NCBI RefSeq assembly: GCF_003265995.1
Contig: NZ_MVJN01000007.1
Coordinates: 185,107 to 249,106, forward strand
DNA: 64,000 nucleotides
Direction of reading: 5' to 3'
Source of the DNA: Legionella quinlivanii
Lineage (GTDB): Bacteria > Pseudomonadota > Gammaproteobacteria > Legionellales > Legionellaceae
The number at the start of each line of letters is the position of its first letter. The first letter of the stretch is position 1. This document shows positions 53,628-62,501 of the stretch, piece by piece. The translations under genes were made by a program, and so were the position numbers. The notes beneath the pieces were generated by a model. The model was not told the DNA's origin. It did not search any database and saw nothing but the letters and a program-made list of their open reading frames with translations.

Positions 53628-54230
53628 TCATCTTGGACCCGGCTGAGGTTCTGCTTCGGGCTCTGGTTCCGGGCTTTTTATTGTTCCCAGAGCATCGCGC
53701 ATCGAGTTGGTCTGATTAACTGAAGGGATCTCGGAGAGCGCTTTCAACGCTTTAGTATACAGAGGCTGAGGATTCGCCTTATTTGCCAGTTCTATTGCTG
53801 ATTTAATCTCTTCGACTGTGCCCTGATAAAGCGTGCCGTCTCCACAGGAAAAGACGGTAAAGCCTGTCGGTTTTCCATCTCTCATTTGCTGAGCAAGGAA
53901 TTCACGCTTTTGGCTGGCCTGATCTGTAAAAAACTCGATGGCACTTTCCTGAGAGGGGAAGACCAGACTGCCGTCTTCTTCCGGCTCCTGACCATACTTG
54001 AGTTTAAATTGGTCAACAATTTTGAGCCAGTCGTCATCATTGATAGAGAGTTTCCTAATGCTTACTGGTTCTGGTGCAGGCTCATCGGCTTCGGATTTTT
54101 TTTTGTCAGGCTGAGTTAAATTTTCTTGTGGAAGAACTGGTTTTTTAGCTTCCTGAGCCTGAATGGCTTCATTCGCGCGACGCTGGGCTTCCAGCTGATC
54201 TTTATGTTTTTGGGTGTTGGCTTTGGTCAT
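53628..54230 (-). CDS. Orphan soluble protein with acidic/proline-rich tail
   Basis: 200-residue protein. GGAGATAACG before the ATG at 54230 favours MTKANTQKHKDQLEAQRRAN over a start 12 bases upstream. The first 55 residues are polar and likely disordered; residues about 60-185 form a small domain (SINDDDWLKIVDQFKLKYGQ, FPSQESAIEFFTDQASQKRE, TVFSCGDGTLYQGTVEEIKS). The tail is Pro-Glu rich (EPEPEAEPQPGPR). I do not recognise it. It could be a lineage-specific or effector protein; nothing direct supports that. Confidence 0.6.
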   Translation of the reverse strand: MTKANTQKHKDQLEAQRRANEAIQAQEAKKPVLPQENLTQPDKKKSEADEPAPEPVSIRKLSINDDDWLKIVDQFKLKYGQEPEEDGSLVFPSQESAIEFFTDQASQKREFLAQQMRDGKPTGFTVFSCGDGTLYQGTVEEIKSAIELANKANPQPLYTKALKALSEIPSVNQTNSMRDALGTIKSPEPEPEAEPQPGPR

Positions 54231-54540
54231 CGTTATCTCCAATCCTGATGAGGAGTATAATATTCTATCAGTAAGTCCAGGAATGATAACATACTTTTCA
54301 GGTGCAGCATCTGGGGAGAATTGTTAAGTTCCTGTTAATTTTTTGTCTAATCGCAATGTTTTTACCTGTATTCTAAAATTGTAGTCTGAAAATACAGCTA
54401 TGGTTTCAATTTCGCTTTCGCGTTAAACTAACGGGCTTATCGCTGGAGAGATTAATTCGGCCTGTCCGCCTCAGGCAAATGGCAACAGGTTAAAGCTCAA
54501 GCTTATATAATAAATTATTGATGAATTGAAAGAGAAATCC
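54231..54540. other. Intergenic region with no recognisable feature
   Basis: 310 bases between divergent genes. I see no tRNA fold, repeat copy or clear promoter; it presumably holds the promoters for prfB and the orphan gene. Confidence 0.5.
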
Positions 54541-55648
54541 ATGTTAGAAGTAAATCAAATCAGTTTTTCACTGGAAGACCTTTCCAAGCGTACTCAGGCG
54601 CTTAGGGGGTATCTTTGACTTTGATACGAAGAAAGAAAAATTAGAAGAGGTCGTCCGAGAGCTGGAGGCGCCAGAAGTATGGAACAATCCTGAAAAAGCG
54701 CAGGCTTTAGGGAAAGAACGTGCTCAATTGGAGGCAGTCGTCAGCCAGCTGGAACTGCTAGGTCAGAACATCGTTGACCTCAATGAGCTCTTTGAGTTAG
54801 CTCGTGCTGAAAATGACGAGTCTGCAATCAATGACGTTTTTCAGGAACTGCAGGATGTTGAACAGCAAGTGGCTGCGCTGGAATTCAGACGTATGTTTTC
54901 CGGAAAAATGGATCAGGCGCCGGCTTATCTTGATATCCAATCCGGTTCCGGAGGCACAGAAGCCCAGGATTGGGCGGAAATGCTGCTCCGTATGTATTTA
55001 AGATGGGGAGAGCAGCATGGGTTTGATACAGAGCTTGTTGAATGCTCAGCAGGGGATGTGGCTGGAATAAAAAGTGCTACCATTCATTTTAAAGGCGAAT
55101 ATGCCTATGGCTGGTTACGCACAGAAACCGGAGTTCATCGCCTGGTTCGTAAATCCCCCTTTGACTCGGGAAACCGGCGTCACACCTCCTTTGCTGCTGT
55201 TTTTTTGTCGCCCGAAATTGATGACAATATTGAAATTGAAATTAATCCGGCTGATCTGCGTATTGACACCTATCGTGCTTCAGGGGCCGGCGGACAGCAC
55301 GTTAACCGAACAGACTCCGCAGTAAGAATTACTCACGAGCCCACCGGAATTGTTGTCCAGTGTCAGACAGACAGAAGCCAGCATAAGAATAAAGATCAGG
55401 CGATGAAGCAACTTCGCGCGAAGTTATATGAGCTTGAGATGCAAAAGAAAAATGCCGAGCAACAAGCGCTGGAGGCCACCAAATCGGATATTGGCTGGGG
55501 TTCGCAAATACGTTCCTATGTCCTTGATCAGTCTCGAATCAAGGATTTACGTACAGGTGTTGAAACAAGTAATACGCAGGCAGTACTTGATGGCGATCTC
55601 GATCGTTTCATTGAAGCCAGTTTAAAGGCAGGAATAGGTGCAGAATGA
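54541..55648 (+). CDS. prfB: Peptide chain release factor 2 (programmed +1 frameshift)
   Basis: RF2 recognises UGA and UAA stop codons and releases the finished peptide from the ribosome. Translation starts at ATG 54541; codon 25 is CTT and codon 26 is TGA. A +1 slip at CTT-TGA-C continues in the second frame for 343 more codons, giving about 368 residues, normal for RF2. The RF2-type domain with [20 protein letters not shown] and the peptidyl-hydrolysis GGQ loop ([20 protein letters not shown]) is complete. The anticodon-like motif region lies around [20 protein letters not shown]. Not a pseudogene. Overlaps lysS by four bases. Confidence 0.96.
54602..54619 (+). promoter_or_regulatory. RF2 autoregulatory frameshift site
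   Basis: An internal Shine-Dalgarno-like AGGGGG (54604-54609), then TAT, slippery CTT (54613-54615), in-frame TGA (54616-54618) and C. When RF2 is scarce the ribosome shifts +1 and makes more RF2. Confidence 0.95.
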
Positions 55649-57135
55649 CAGAAGAACATTTAGACGAAAGTACAGTATATCAGATACGTAAACAAAAGCT
55701 GGAAGGGCTGCGAGGAGAGGGTTTTCAATTTCCTAACCAATTTCGCCGCCAATACCTGGCTGCCAATTTACTACTGCAATATGAAAATCAGGATAAGGAA
55801 AGCCTGGCTGAACAATCGGTTCATGTTTCAGTCGCTGGGCGTATTATGTTGCGAAGAGTAATGGGAAAAGCCAGTTTTTTTCATATTCAGGATGTTTCCG
55901 GACGCATACAGGTTTATATTCGACAAAATGATCTACCCGAGATGTATGAGCAATTTAAGCACTGGGATCTGGGAGATATCGTCGGAGTCAAAGGCCTTTT
56001 GTTCAAAACAAATACCGGGGAATTATCCGTCCATGCCGACTCAGTCGAATTACTAACCAAATCACTTCGCCCATTGCCAGATAAGTTTCATGGTTTAGCT
56101 GATCAGGAAATGCGTTATCGTAAGCGTTATGTGGATCTAATCGCTAATGAAGAAAGCCGCCGCACGTTTTTAATCCGCTCAAAGCTCATTACTGCCTTAC
56201 GGCAATATATGGATCATCATGATTTTCTTGAAGTAGAAACGCCAATGATGCATCCCATTCCTGGCGGTGCTTTAGCCCGGCCATTCATTACTCATCATAA
56301 TAGTCTGGATATGCAGATGTTTCTGCGCATTGCACCGGAGCTTTATTTGAAGCGGCTGGTGGTCGGTGGATTTGAAAGGGTATATGAAATTAATCGAAAC
56401 TTTCGTAATGAAGGGCTGTCGACACGGCATAATCCTGAATTCACAATGATTGAGTTTTATCAGGCTTATGCCGATTACAATGACATGATGAATTTCACCG
56501 AAAGCCTGCTTCATCACCTTTGCGATGTGGTCAATGGTTCGCGGCAAATTCAATATCAGGACAGCATTCTTGATTTTTCCAATCCTTTTGCAAGACTCTC
56601 TGTGCGGGAAGCGATACTGAAGTTTCATCCCAATCTCAATGAAGGTCATCTGTCTTCCATTGAAGCTTGCCGTAAGGTACTTGACAGCCTTTCACTTCCC
56701 TATGGCCAGAATGACGGGCCTGGTAAATTGCAGATGATAATTTTTGAAGAAACCGTTGAACATCTTTTGATTCAACCAACCTTTATCACCGGCTATCCGA
56801 CAGAGATTTCGCCTTTGGCGAGAAGGAATGACCGCGATCCTGAGGTAACGGATCGTTTTGAGTTCTTTATTGGCGGCCGCGAAATAGCGAATGGATTCTC
56901 AGAGTTAAATGATGCAGAAGATCAGGCCGAACGTTTCCGCAAGCAGGTTGATGATAAAGATGCCGGCGATTTGGAAGCAATGCATTACGATCATGATTAT
57001 ATTGAAGCCCTGGAATATGGAATGCCTCCAACGGCAGGTGAGGGAATTGGAATTGACCGTCTGGTGATGTTATTTACCAATTCGCCTTCAATTCGGGATG
57101 TGATTCTGTTTCCGCACATGAGATCTCAGGATTGA
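55645..57135 (+). CDS. lysS: Lysyl-tRNA synthetase (class II)
   Basis: 496-residue class IIb aminoacyl-tRNA synthetase charging tRNA-Lys. N-terminal OB-fold anticodon domain ([38 protein letters not shown]), class II motif 1 near [20 protein letters not shown], motif 2 [20 protein letters not shown] and motif 3 [15 protein letters not shown]. prfB-lysS is a classic gene pair; here the genes overlap by four bases (ATGA). A terminator-like hairpin follows. Confidence 0.97.
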   Translation: MTEEHLDESTVYQIRKQKLEGLRGEGFQFPNQFRRQYLAANLLLQYENQDKESLAEQSVHVSVAGRIMLRRVMGKASFFHIQDVSGRIQVYIRQNDLPEMYEQFKHWDLGDIVGVKGLLFKTNTGELSVHADSVELLTKSLRPLPDKFHGLADQEMRYRKRYVDLIANEESRRTFLIRSKLITALRQYMDHHDFLEVETPMMHPIPGGALARPFITHHNSLDMQMFLRIAPELYLKRLVVGGFERVYEINRNFRNEGLSTRHNPEFTMIEFYQAYADYNDMMNFTESLLHHLCDVVNGSRQIQYQDSILDFSNPFARLSVREAILKFHPNLNEGHLSSIEACRKVLDSLSLPYGQNDGPGKLQMIIFEETVEHLLIQPTFITGYPTEISPLARRNDRDPEVTDRFEFFIGGREIANGFSELNDAEDQAERFRKQVDDKDAGDLEAMHYDHDYIEALEYGMPPTAGEGIGIDRLVMLFTNSPSIRDVILFPHMRSQD

Positions 57136-57142
57136 TCTGATC

Positions 57143-57180
57143 AAATAGAGTCTTGATAGGCCACATTGAGACTCTATTTT
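57143..57180 (+). terminator. Terminator after lysS
   Basis: AAATAGAGTCT (57143-57153) and AGACTCTATTT (57169-57179) form an 11-bp stem with a 15-base loop, ending in a run of T (57177-57180). Confidence 0.75.
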
Positions 57181-57272
57181 ACCCGTTTTCCATAGACTCT
57201 TCCCTTCCTGATAAATTCCTTTCTCTCAACTAATTGACTATGCTGTAAGTAAAGTGCTCGATTGATTCTAAT

Positions 57273-58385
57273 ATGATCTCCATACGCAGGTATGTGTTAC
57301 TACTCTTGTTATTCGTTTTTGATAACCAGGCCAAAGCAGGGCTATATCCTGGTGAAACTATTATGAAGGGAGGGGGAGCCGAATCCCTGGTGTTTTTTAA
57401 AAAGGGGGATCCTGATAAGCCATTAATCGTTTTTGTACCTGGTGATTCCCATCTGGCAAGGATCTCCTATGGATTTCCTCATGGTAAGGAAAAGGATTTT
57501 CTGGCCTATTGGTTAAATAAAAAGGGTTACTCTTTCCTGGGGATTTCCTATCCACTTGAAAACCCTGTGTACACTCAGGTTTATCCAGGATTCTCTATCC
57601 ATGACTGGGGAGAACAGATTGCTGAAATATCGCAGCAGATTATCGAGAAGCATAAACTGAGTAATAAGATTGTCATTCTTGGCTGGAGTATGGGAGGTTC
57701 AATTGAAGAAACAGCAACCAGTGCAGCGGTAAAACATGGACTTGAGGTGCAATTATTCATCGGCTTATCTGCTGTTCCCCCATTGCCCTATGTCATGCAA
57801 TCCGGTCCCTACTCAACCGGCACGATGAGAGCCAATCATTTAGCAGACCGAAGTAAGTTATTTCCAATTTTTTATCAATTAATTGAACAGCAAAACCAGC
57901 TAAATCAGCACAAGATTATTCCTGAAACAGTCTATACGAGTGAATTCATCGGTCATATTCCTGCTGCATTGGCTGCTGAAGGGTATATGTACCAAAACCG
58001 GCATCTGGTAAAAAATATTCCCTCAACTTTAAAAGATGGTCAGGTTTTTGACTTTGCCAATACTCCCTGGATTGCATTGATTGTCGATGATTCAATGACT
58101 ACAGCCAAAATCTCTCTGATTGATCCGGCTGCATGGAATTTTTTGCGCGCAGAAATGATTTATAGTCAGTATTTAAAAGGAAAACTGTCTGGCGCATCGT
58201 CTCATAAATGGCATAAGATTTCAGAGCTTTTAAATAGCCTGCCCCAATTGCTTACAATGACTGTTAATGGAAACCACTTCTTTTTCCTGGGTGAAAAAGG
58301 AGCCAGAAAAACTGCCGAGCAGATCAATGAGCTCCTGGGCAGGGTAGATTCTCTAAAAGAGAAGTTGCATAAATTACTGCAATAA
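57273..58385 (+). CDS. Secreted alpha/beta-hydrolase-like protein
   Basis: 370-residue protein with an N-terminal signal peptide (RRYVLLLLLFVFDNQAKAGL). The fold is suggested by PLIVFVPGDSHLARISYGFP (oxyanion strand), SFLGISYPLENPVYTQV, the nucleophile elbow VILGWSMGGSIEETA and a late histidine in VNGNHFFFLGEKG; a possible acid is in IALIVDDSMT. Substrate unknown; lipase/esterase-like or acyltransferase activities are possible. Export makes it a candidate type II secretion or periplasmic enzyme. It is followed by a gap that may hold a small RNA. Confidence 0.7.
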   Translation: MISIRRYVLLLLLFVFDNQAKAGLYPGETIMKGGGAESLVFFKKGDPDKPLIVFVPGDSHLARISYGFPHGKEKDFLAYWLNKKGYSFLGISYPLENPVYTQVYPGFSIHDWGEQIAEISQQIIEKHKLSNKIVILGWSMGGSIEETATSAAVKHGLEVQLFIGLSAVPPLPYVMQSGPYSTGTMRANHLADRSKLFPIFYQLIEQQNQLNQHKIIPETVYTSEFIGHIPAALAAEGYMYQNRHLVKNIPSTLKDGQVFDFANTPWIALIVDDSMTTAKISLIDPAAWNFLRAEMIYSQYLKGKLSGASSHKWHKISELLNSLPQLLTMTVNGNHFFFLGEKGARKTAEQINELLGRVDSLKEKLHKLLQ

Positions 58386-58414
58386 GATACCTCATTTTAT
58401 GAATATCATTGTGC

Positions 58415-58443
58415 TTGACTTCAAAAAATAAGCTAGATAACAT
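58415..58443 (+). promoter_or_regulatory. Sigma-70-like promoter in the 58.4-58.6 kb gap
   Basis: TTGACT (58415-58420), 17-base spacer, TAACAT (58438-58443). Good spacing and 5/6 plus 4/6 matches. Predicted start near 58450. Confidence 0.5.
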
Positions 58444-58449
58444 CCCCTT

Positions 58450-58546
58450 CTATTGAGCTGCCATCAGGTAAGCCAATATCGGACATATATGGAAATTGGA
58501 GTTGTAAAATGAAAGCCAACCTGCACGCAGCGGCGCTGCGTTTTTT
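58450..58546 (+). ncRNA. Putative small RNA or leader transcript
   Basis: A 97-nt transcript is predicted from the sigma-70-like promoter to the strong terminator. It also contains a 16-codon ORF from ATG 58509 (MKANLHAAALRFLFFE) preceded by TTGGAG; the terminator lies within this ORF, so the transcript could be a leader peptide/attenuator for the downstream secreted protein rather than a free sRNA. No known family is recognised. Confidence 0.35.
58526..58546 (+). terminator. Rho-independent terminator before the Ig-like protein gene
   Basis: CGCAGC-ggc-GCTGCG stem followed by TTTTTT (58541-58546). It is 141 bases after the hydrolase stop and 63 bases before the next start. Confidence 0.8.
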
Positions 58547-58608
58547 ATTCTTCGAATGAAACCTTGATCTATCACTGTGTTCAATGATTGATTTAATGGA
58601 TTATTCAA

Positions 58609-60252
58609 ATGATAAAAAAAATATTAGTGTTTATTCTTGTTGTTAAAGCGCATTTATGTTTCTCCTTTAATGCAAACCCACAGGGCGCCGCGGTACTTGG
58701 TTATGTATTCCCACCGCCCCACACTGTGTATGCAGGAGAGCCTGTGCGTTTTCGGATGCGTGCTGATTTTTTTGAGTTTGGCAGGCATTGTGCTTATTAC
58801 TGGAAAACGCCGGTAAATGCCATATTAAGCTATGTTTCGGGGGATTGTCCTTTGCTTAATAATTCTATCCCCAACCCCCGCAGTCCCTTCTCTGTCTGTT
58901 TTTTTGATGTGATTATCCCGACTACAGTTAATCAGATCATTAAGGGAGATATTTCATATAATAACTATTCTTTTAATTCAAACAGGTGTTGCGGTGGAAA
59001 CCAGTTTCAAGCTCAGTCAACACCTTTTGAAATTAAAGTTATCCCTCATCCATTATCGATTTCAGCTGCAGCAGAGCAAACTGCGACGGCTAATGTAGGT
59101 TTCAGTTATAATTTTTTGAATGTAATTAATTATTACCATGAAAATGTACAGTCTGGAGCAAGTCCGGTAATTCACGTAGTGCCTGCGGAGCAGAATGGAT
59201 TGCGCTTTGATCCTGCATTGCACAGTGTGATTGGCAAGCCCGAGCGTCCAGGGATTTATCAATTTCAATTCAGTGCCAGCAATTTTTACAGCTATACAGC
59301 GCCGGCAGTATTAACTATCAATGTCAGGGAAAACCCTCAGGATAAACCGGTTTTTATACCGGAAGTAATCCTCCCTTCTGCACAAGCATTACAAATGTAT
59401 CAACTGAATCTATCCGCTTTGCTAACTGCCAATTCCAGTTTTTTTTCCAATAACCAAATCAGATTTCGATTTGATTCTCGTTATTCCAATCCTGATTGGT
59501 TGCTGGTGGCCGAGGACGGTTTACGGCTTCAGGGGATTGTTCCTGACAATGAGGAAACTTCTTGGAACTTCACTTTGATAGCCAGCTCTAATGCTGGAGG
59601 GGATTCATTGCCTAAATCCTTTGTTATTGAAAGGGCAATTGATCCTGCAAAGAAACCTGTATTGAAACCGCTTGCTCTTAGTGCCGCAGCCGGTGATTAT
59701 TTCTCGTTTAACATACAAGATGCACTGGCAAGCGCTCCCCAAAACACGGACATCAAAGTCTATCTTGATAAGGTGGAGCCTGCGGCTCCCTGGATCCATT
59801 ACAGCTCAGGATCTCAGACAGGACTTGAAGGCGAGATTCCTTTTGATGCCATGGGAGAAGTATTTCACCTGACCATTCGCGCTGCTAACAGAGAAGGAGG
59901 CAGTTCAGACTCAATGAGCATTCCTCTGACAATATCAGCCAATCCAGTGTATCAGCCAAGACTGAAGGACTCGGCATTTGCCTTACCGCTTGCTTATGCT
60001 GGGCAAGAATATCACTTTGATTTTGTTGACGAAAAAACAATTTATCCGGACTATAGTTCAATCCCCTATGAGATATTTCTTAGCAATAAGTGCTACGGTA
60101 TATCCAACCCACCCTGGATTAGAGTCATTGACAATAAGCTTGAGGCCAATATTCCGAAAGAATTAGCCGAAGATATTCTCTCTTGTGTACAAATAAAAAA
60201 TAAAGCTGGAGGTTTAAGTGAGGTTATTCCGCTAGTGATAAGAGTAGCTTAA
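58609..60252 (+). CDS. Secreted multi-domain Ig/cadherin-like protein
   Basis: 547-residue secreted protein (signal KKILVFILVVKAHLCFSFNA). The N-terminal about 150 residues contain several cysteines (GRHCAYYW, SGDCPLL, FSVCFFD, NRCCGGN), a separate domain. After that come about four beta-rich repeats of roughly 95-100 residues resembling the bacterial dystroglycan/cadherin-like putative Ig fold: each has an F/Y-x-F-x strand and a GL-x-G turn (QNGLRFDPALHSVIGKPERP, EDGLRLQGIVPDNEETSWNF, SQTGLEGEIPFDAMGEVFHL). The family often lies on the surface and binds carbohydrate or protein partners. Function unknown. Confidence 0.7.
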   Translation: MIKKILVFILVVKAHLCFSFNANPQGAAVLGYVFPPPHTVYAGEPVRFRMRADFFEFGRHCAYYWKTPVNAILSYVSGDCPLLNNSIPNPRSPFSVCFFDVIIPTTVNQIIKGDISYNNYSFNSNRCCGGNQFQAQSTPFEIKVIPHPLSISAAAEQTATANVGFSYNFLNVINYYHENVQSGASPVIHVVPAEQNGLRFDPALHSVIGKPERPGIYQFQFSASNFYSYTAPAVLTINVRENPQDKPVFIPEVILPSAQALQMYQLNLSALLTANSSFFSNNQIRFRFDSRYSNPDWLLVAEDGLRLQGIVPDNEETSWNFTLIASSNAGGDSLPKSFVIERAIDPAKKPVLKPLALSAAAGDYFSFNIQDALASAPQNTDIKVYLDKVEPAAPWIHYSSGSQTGLEGEIPFDAMGEVFHLTIRAANREGGSSDSMSIPLTISANPVYQPRLKDSAFALPLAYAGQEYHFDFVDEKTIYPDYSSIPYEIFLSNKCYGISNPPWIRVIDNKLEANIPKELAEDILSCVQIKNKAGGLSEVIPLVIRVA

Positions 60253-60334
60253 TGAGATTTGCTCCGCAATATCCCCTAACCGCCAGGTACCGCGACTTAT
60301 CTCATTGGTATCAAACGCAGGCTGCTCTTGGCTT

Positions 60335-60365
60335 CTACGTCCCTCGGCTTGTCCGAGGGATGTAG
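60335..60365. repeat. Short palindrome (family D)
   Basis: CTACGTCCCTCGG-cttgt-CCGAGGGATGTAG, a near-perfect 13-bp inverted repeat. Related fragments with cctcggcttgtcc occur in the gap at 7.0-7.4 kb. Lies between convergent genes and could terminate transcription. Confidence 0.7.
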
Positions 60366-60404
60366 AACGACAGGCTGCACCTGGCAGGAAAGTAATGCAA
60401 GCCT

Positions 60405-61871
60405 TCACTGCCTGTCTGGAAAAATATCTTTAAACTGCAGGTGATTATTAACTGACATGGCGATATGCCGCTTCTTATAAAAACCACCCAGTTTATAAAT
60501 TATAATCGGCACTACAAAGCTGACAAAACCCATAGCGAAGGCAATTTTGTAGGTAGGATCCTGATTCAGTAAGAGAAAGATTAGACAGGCAAGCATTAGC
60601 ACGATGGCTACAATGCCTGTATAAGGGGAGCCGGGCGTTTTATAACCCAAATCTGCTGTGGTGTAACCTGCCTGATATAAGCGGCGTCTAAAGTTAATTT
60701 GTGCCCAGCACAGTGAAATCCATGCCAGAGCGCCGGTAAATCCGGATACCAGCAATAATGCGATATACAGCATCGATTGACCAAAAAAGTAACCGGCTGC
60801 TAATAAAAGCCAAATGGCCGCAAGCGTTACAATGCCTGCGTTTTGCGGTACGGCATTGCGGTTAAGTTTACTAAGCCGATGAGGAGCCATACCATTTCTG
60901 GCCAGGGCATTTAATGACCGTACAATACCATAGACACCAGAATTAGAGCAGGAAAGCGTAGCGGTTAATGTAACGAAACTGGTGGCTGCACCTGCCCAGC
61001 GTAAGCCATAGAAATTGAGTGCATCGGCAAATACCGAGTTGCTCAAGCCTGCTTTCTGCCAGGGAAAAATTAATACCAGACAGAACACTGGAATAATATA
61101 AATGAATAAAATACGAAAGGTCACATTGCGGATGGCGCGTGGAATCATACGGGCAGGATTGACTGATTCACCAGCGGCCAGACCAATAATTTCAGAACCC
61201 TGATAGTTAACCAGCAAAAGTACCATAGCGGTAAGAAGGGCCATTCCTCCATTGGGAAACAATCCTCCCTCATCAAAAATAAATCTGCCGCCTATAATAC
61301 CTGCAGGCTGTGGGCCATGTATGATGCCGAAAAAGATTAGCAATGCGAGAATTACGAATCCCATCAAAGCCAGTATTTTAATGAGGGCAAGCCAGAATTC
61401 AATTTCACCAAAGGTTCCAACCTTGGCAATATTTACATAGGTAATAATAAGACCGAAACATACCGCCCAGATATAGCCGTTCACGCCAGTAAAGTGCTGC
61501 ATAATAATCCCGCCGGCTATACATTCCGCGGGAATATAGGCTACCCAGCTAATCCAGTAGGACCATCCGACGCCACAAGCGACTGAAGGAGAAATAAAAT
61601 CGGCGGTGTAGGTGATGAATGAACCTGAAATAGGGATGGCAACAGCAAGTTCACCCATACATAGCATGGTTAAATAGATAATTAAACCGCCTAAAATATA
61701 GGCGATGAATACTGAGGGACCTACCTGATTGACTACCGCGCCAGTACCTAGAAAATAACCAGAGCCGATAATGCCGCCGAGGGCAATCAATTGAACATGG
61801 CGATCTTTCAAACCGCGTTTGTAACCGCCATCGTTAATTGGCGCACTTTGATTTTTAATCTCATTAGTCAC
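60405..61871 (-). CDS. Amino-acid permease (APC superfamily)
   Basis: 488-residue inner-membrane transporter with about 12 helices. GLKDRHVQLIALGGIIGSGY at the start is the classic AAT-family motif (GG-IG-G), with a polar N-terminus; SFITYTADFISPSVACGVGW and YQGSEIIGLAAGESVNPARM are strong AAT signatures. Substrate cannot be fixed; the family transports one or a few amino acids by proton symport, and the sequence is close to the GABA/D-Ala/D-Ser/lysine permease type. Standalone gene with a possible operator upstream. Confidence 0.9.
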   Translation of the reverse strand: MTNEIKNQSAPINDGGYKRGLKDRHVQLIALGGIIGSGYFLGTGAVVNQVGPSVFIAYILGGLIIYLTMLCMGELAVAIPISGSFITYTADFISPSVACGVGWSYWISWVAYIPAECIAGGIIMQHFTGVNGYIWAVCFGLIITYVNIAKVGTFGEIEFWLALIKILALMGFVILALLIFFGIIHGPQPAGIIGGRFIFDEGGLFPNGGMALLTAMVLLLVNYQGSEIIGLAAGESVNPARMIPRAIRNVTFRILFIYIIPVFCLVLIFPWQKAGLSNSVFADALNFYGLRWAGAATSFVTLTATLSCSNSGVYGIVRSLNALARNGMAPHRLSKLNRNAVPQNAGIVTLAAIWLLLAAGYFFGQSMLYIALLLVSGFTGALAWISLCWAQINFRRRLYQAGYTTADLGYKTPGSPYTGIVAIVLMLACLIFLLLNQDPTYKIAFAMGFVSFVVPIIIYKLGGFYKKRHIAMSVNNHLQFKDIFPDRQ

Positions 61872-61910
61872 TGACTGTATGGTCTCTCGAATGTTAAAAA
61901 ATTAACGAAT

Positions 61911-61929
61911 TGTACAATAGTGCTGTACA
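61911..61929. promoter_or_regulatory. Repeated TGTACA box upstream of the permease
   Basis: TGTACA-atagtgc-TGTACA about 40 bases from the permease start. Both boxes are palindromes, so the site is also an inverted repeat; a repressor site is possible but not shown. Confidence 0.35.
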
Positions 61930-62027
61930 TTGTCTACTTTTTTTTTAAAAAAATAGCACAAGAAAGAGATTTTTATAAGAAAAATTGAGAGAAGGCAAGT
62001 GTTATTTTTCTCTTTAATTATTTAGGA

Positions 62028-62309
62028 CTATTTCTTTGAGGAAATAATTTCCTGAAGCATTCTTTCAACATTGGGGTTTTTAAAATGCACATGATCGGTC
62101 AGGCCTGTTGCAACAAGGGTTGGGGCCAGATTTTTCATGGTTTCCCAAGCATTTTGCCGAGCTAAATCGCTGCTGTCCGGATCTTCTATAATCTGAATAT
62201 TTGCAATAAAAGCAGCAACGGTTCCCTTGCGTACAGGTACGCCTTTGATTACTGTATAATCCACACCATCAGCAAGAATATCTTCAGGGTTTACTGAGAG
62301 ATCAGACAT
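62028..62309 (-). CDS. Small soluble orphan protein
   Basis: 93-residue protein preceded by AGGAGCC nine bases before the ATG. Predicted alpha/beta (VDYTVIKGVPVRKGTVAAFI), then a helix-rich end (NAWETMKNLAPTLVATGL). No signal peptide or membrane helix; family not recognised. Size and good ribosome site make it a likely real gene. Confidence 0.65.
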   Translation of the reverse strand: MSDLSVNPEDILADGVDYTVIKGVPVRKGTVAAFIANIQIIEDPDSSDLARQNAWETMKNLAPTLVATGLTDHVHFKNPNVERMLQEIISSKK

Positions 62310-62382
62310 AATTGGCTCCTGAAAAAATCAAGATGATACTTAGATTGTGGATTAAGTTCAATTGTTTCAGGTTGAGGAGTTT

Positions 62383-62493
62383 GGTCATTCCCGCGAATGC
62401 GGGAATCCCTTCCTCAATTGGCATTATAGCGAGCTCAGAGATAGATCCCCGCCTGCGCGGGGATGACAGCATAATATAAAAATTGAGCTTAAC
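62383..62493. repeat. Dispersed palindromic repeat, family A, copy 6
   Basis: GGTCATTCCCGCGAATGCGG ... CCGCCTGCGCGGGGATGACA. Interior and right flank (tcctcaattggcattatagc; taatataaaaattgagctta) nearly match the copy at 20.3 kb. Confidence 0.9.
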
Positions 62494-62501
62494 AAATCAG
62501 T

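Noticed and set aside
54231..54540. tRNA or riboswitch upstream of prfB
   Set aside because: No cloverleaf or recognised aptamer fold could be traced.
54541..54618. prfB as a frameshifted pseudogene
   Set aside because: The in-frame TGA sits in the conserved programmed-frameshift context.
7104..62493. Complete insertion sequence or prophage
   Set aside because: No transposase, integrase or phage structural gene is present; only short non-coding repeats.
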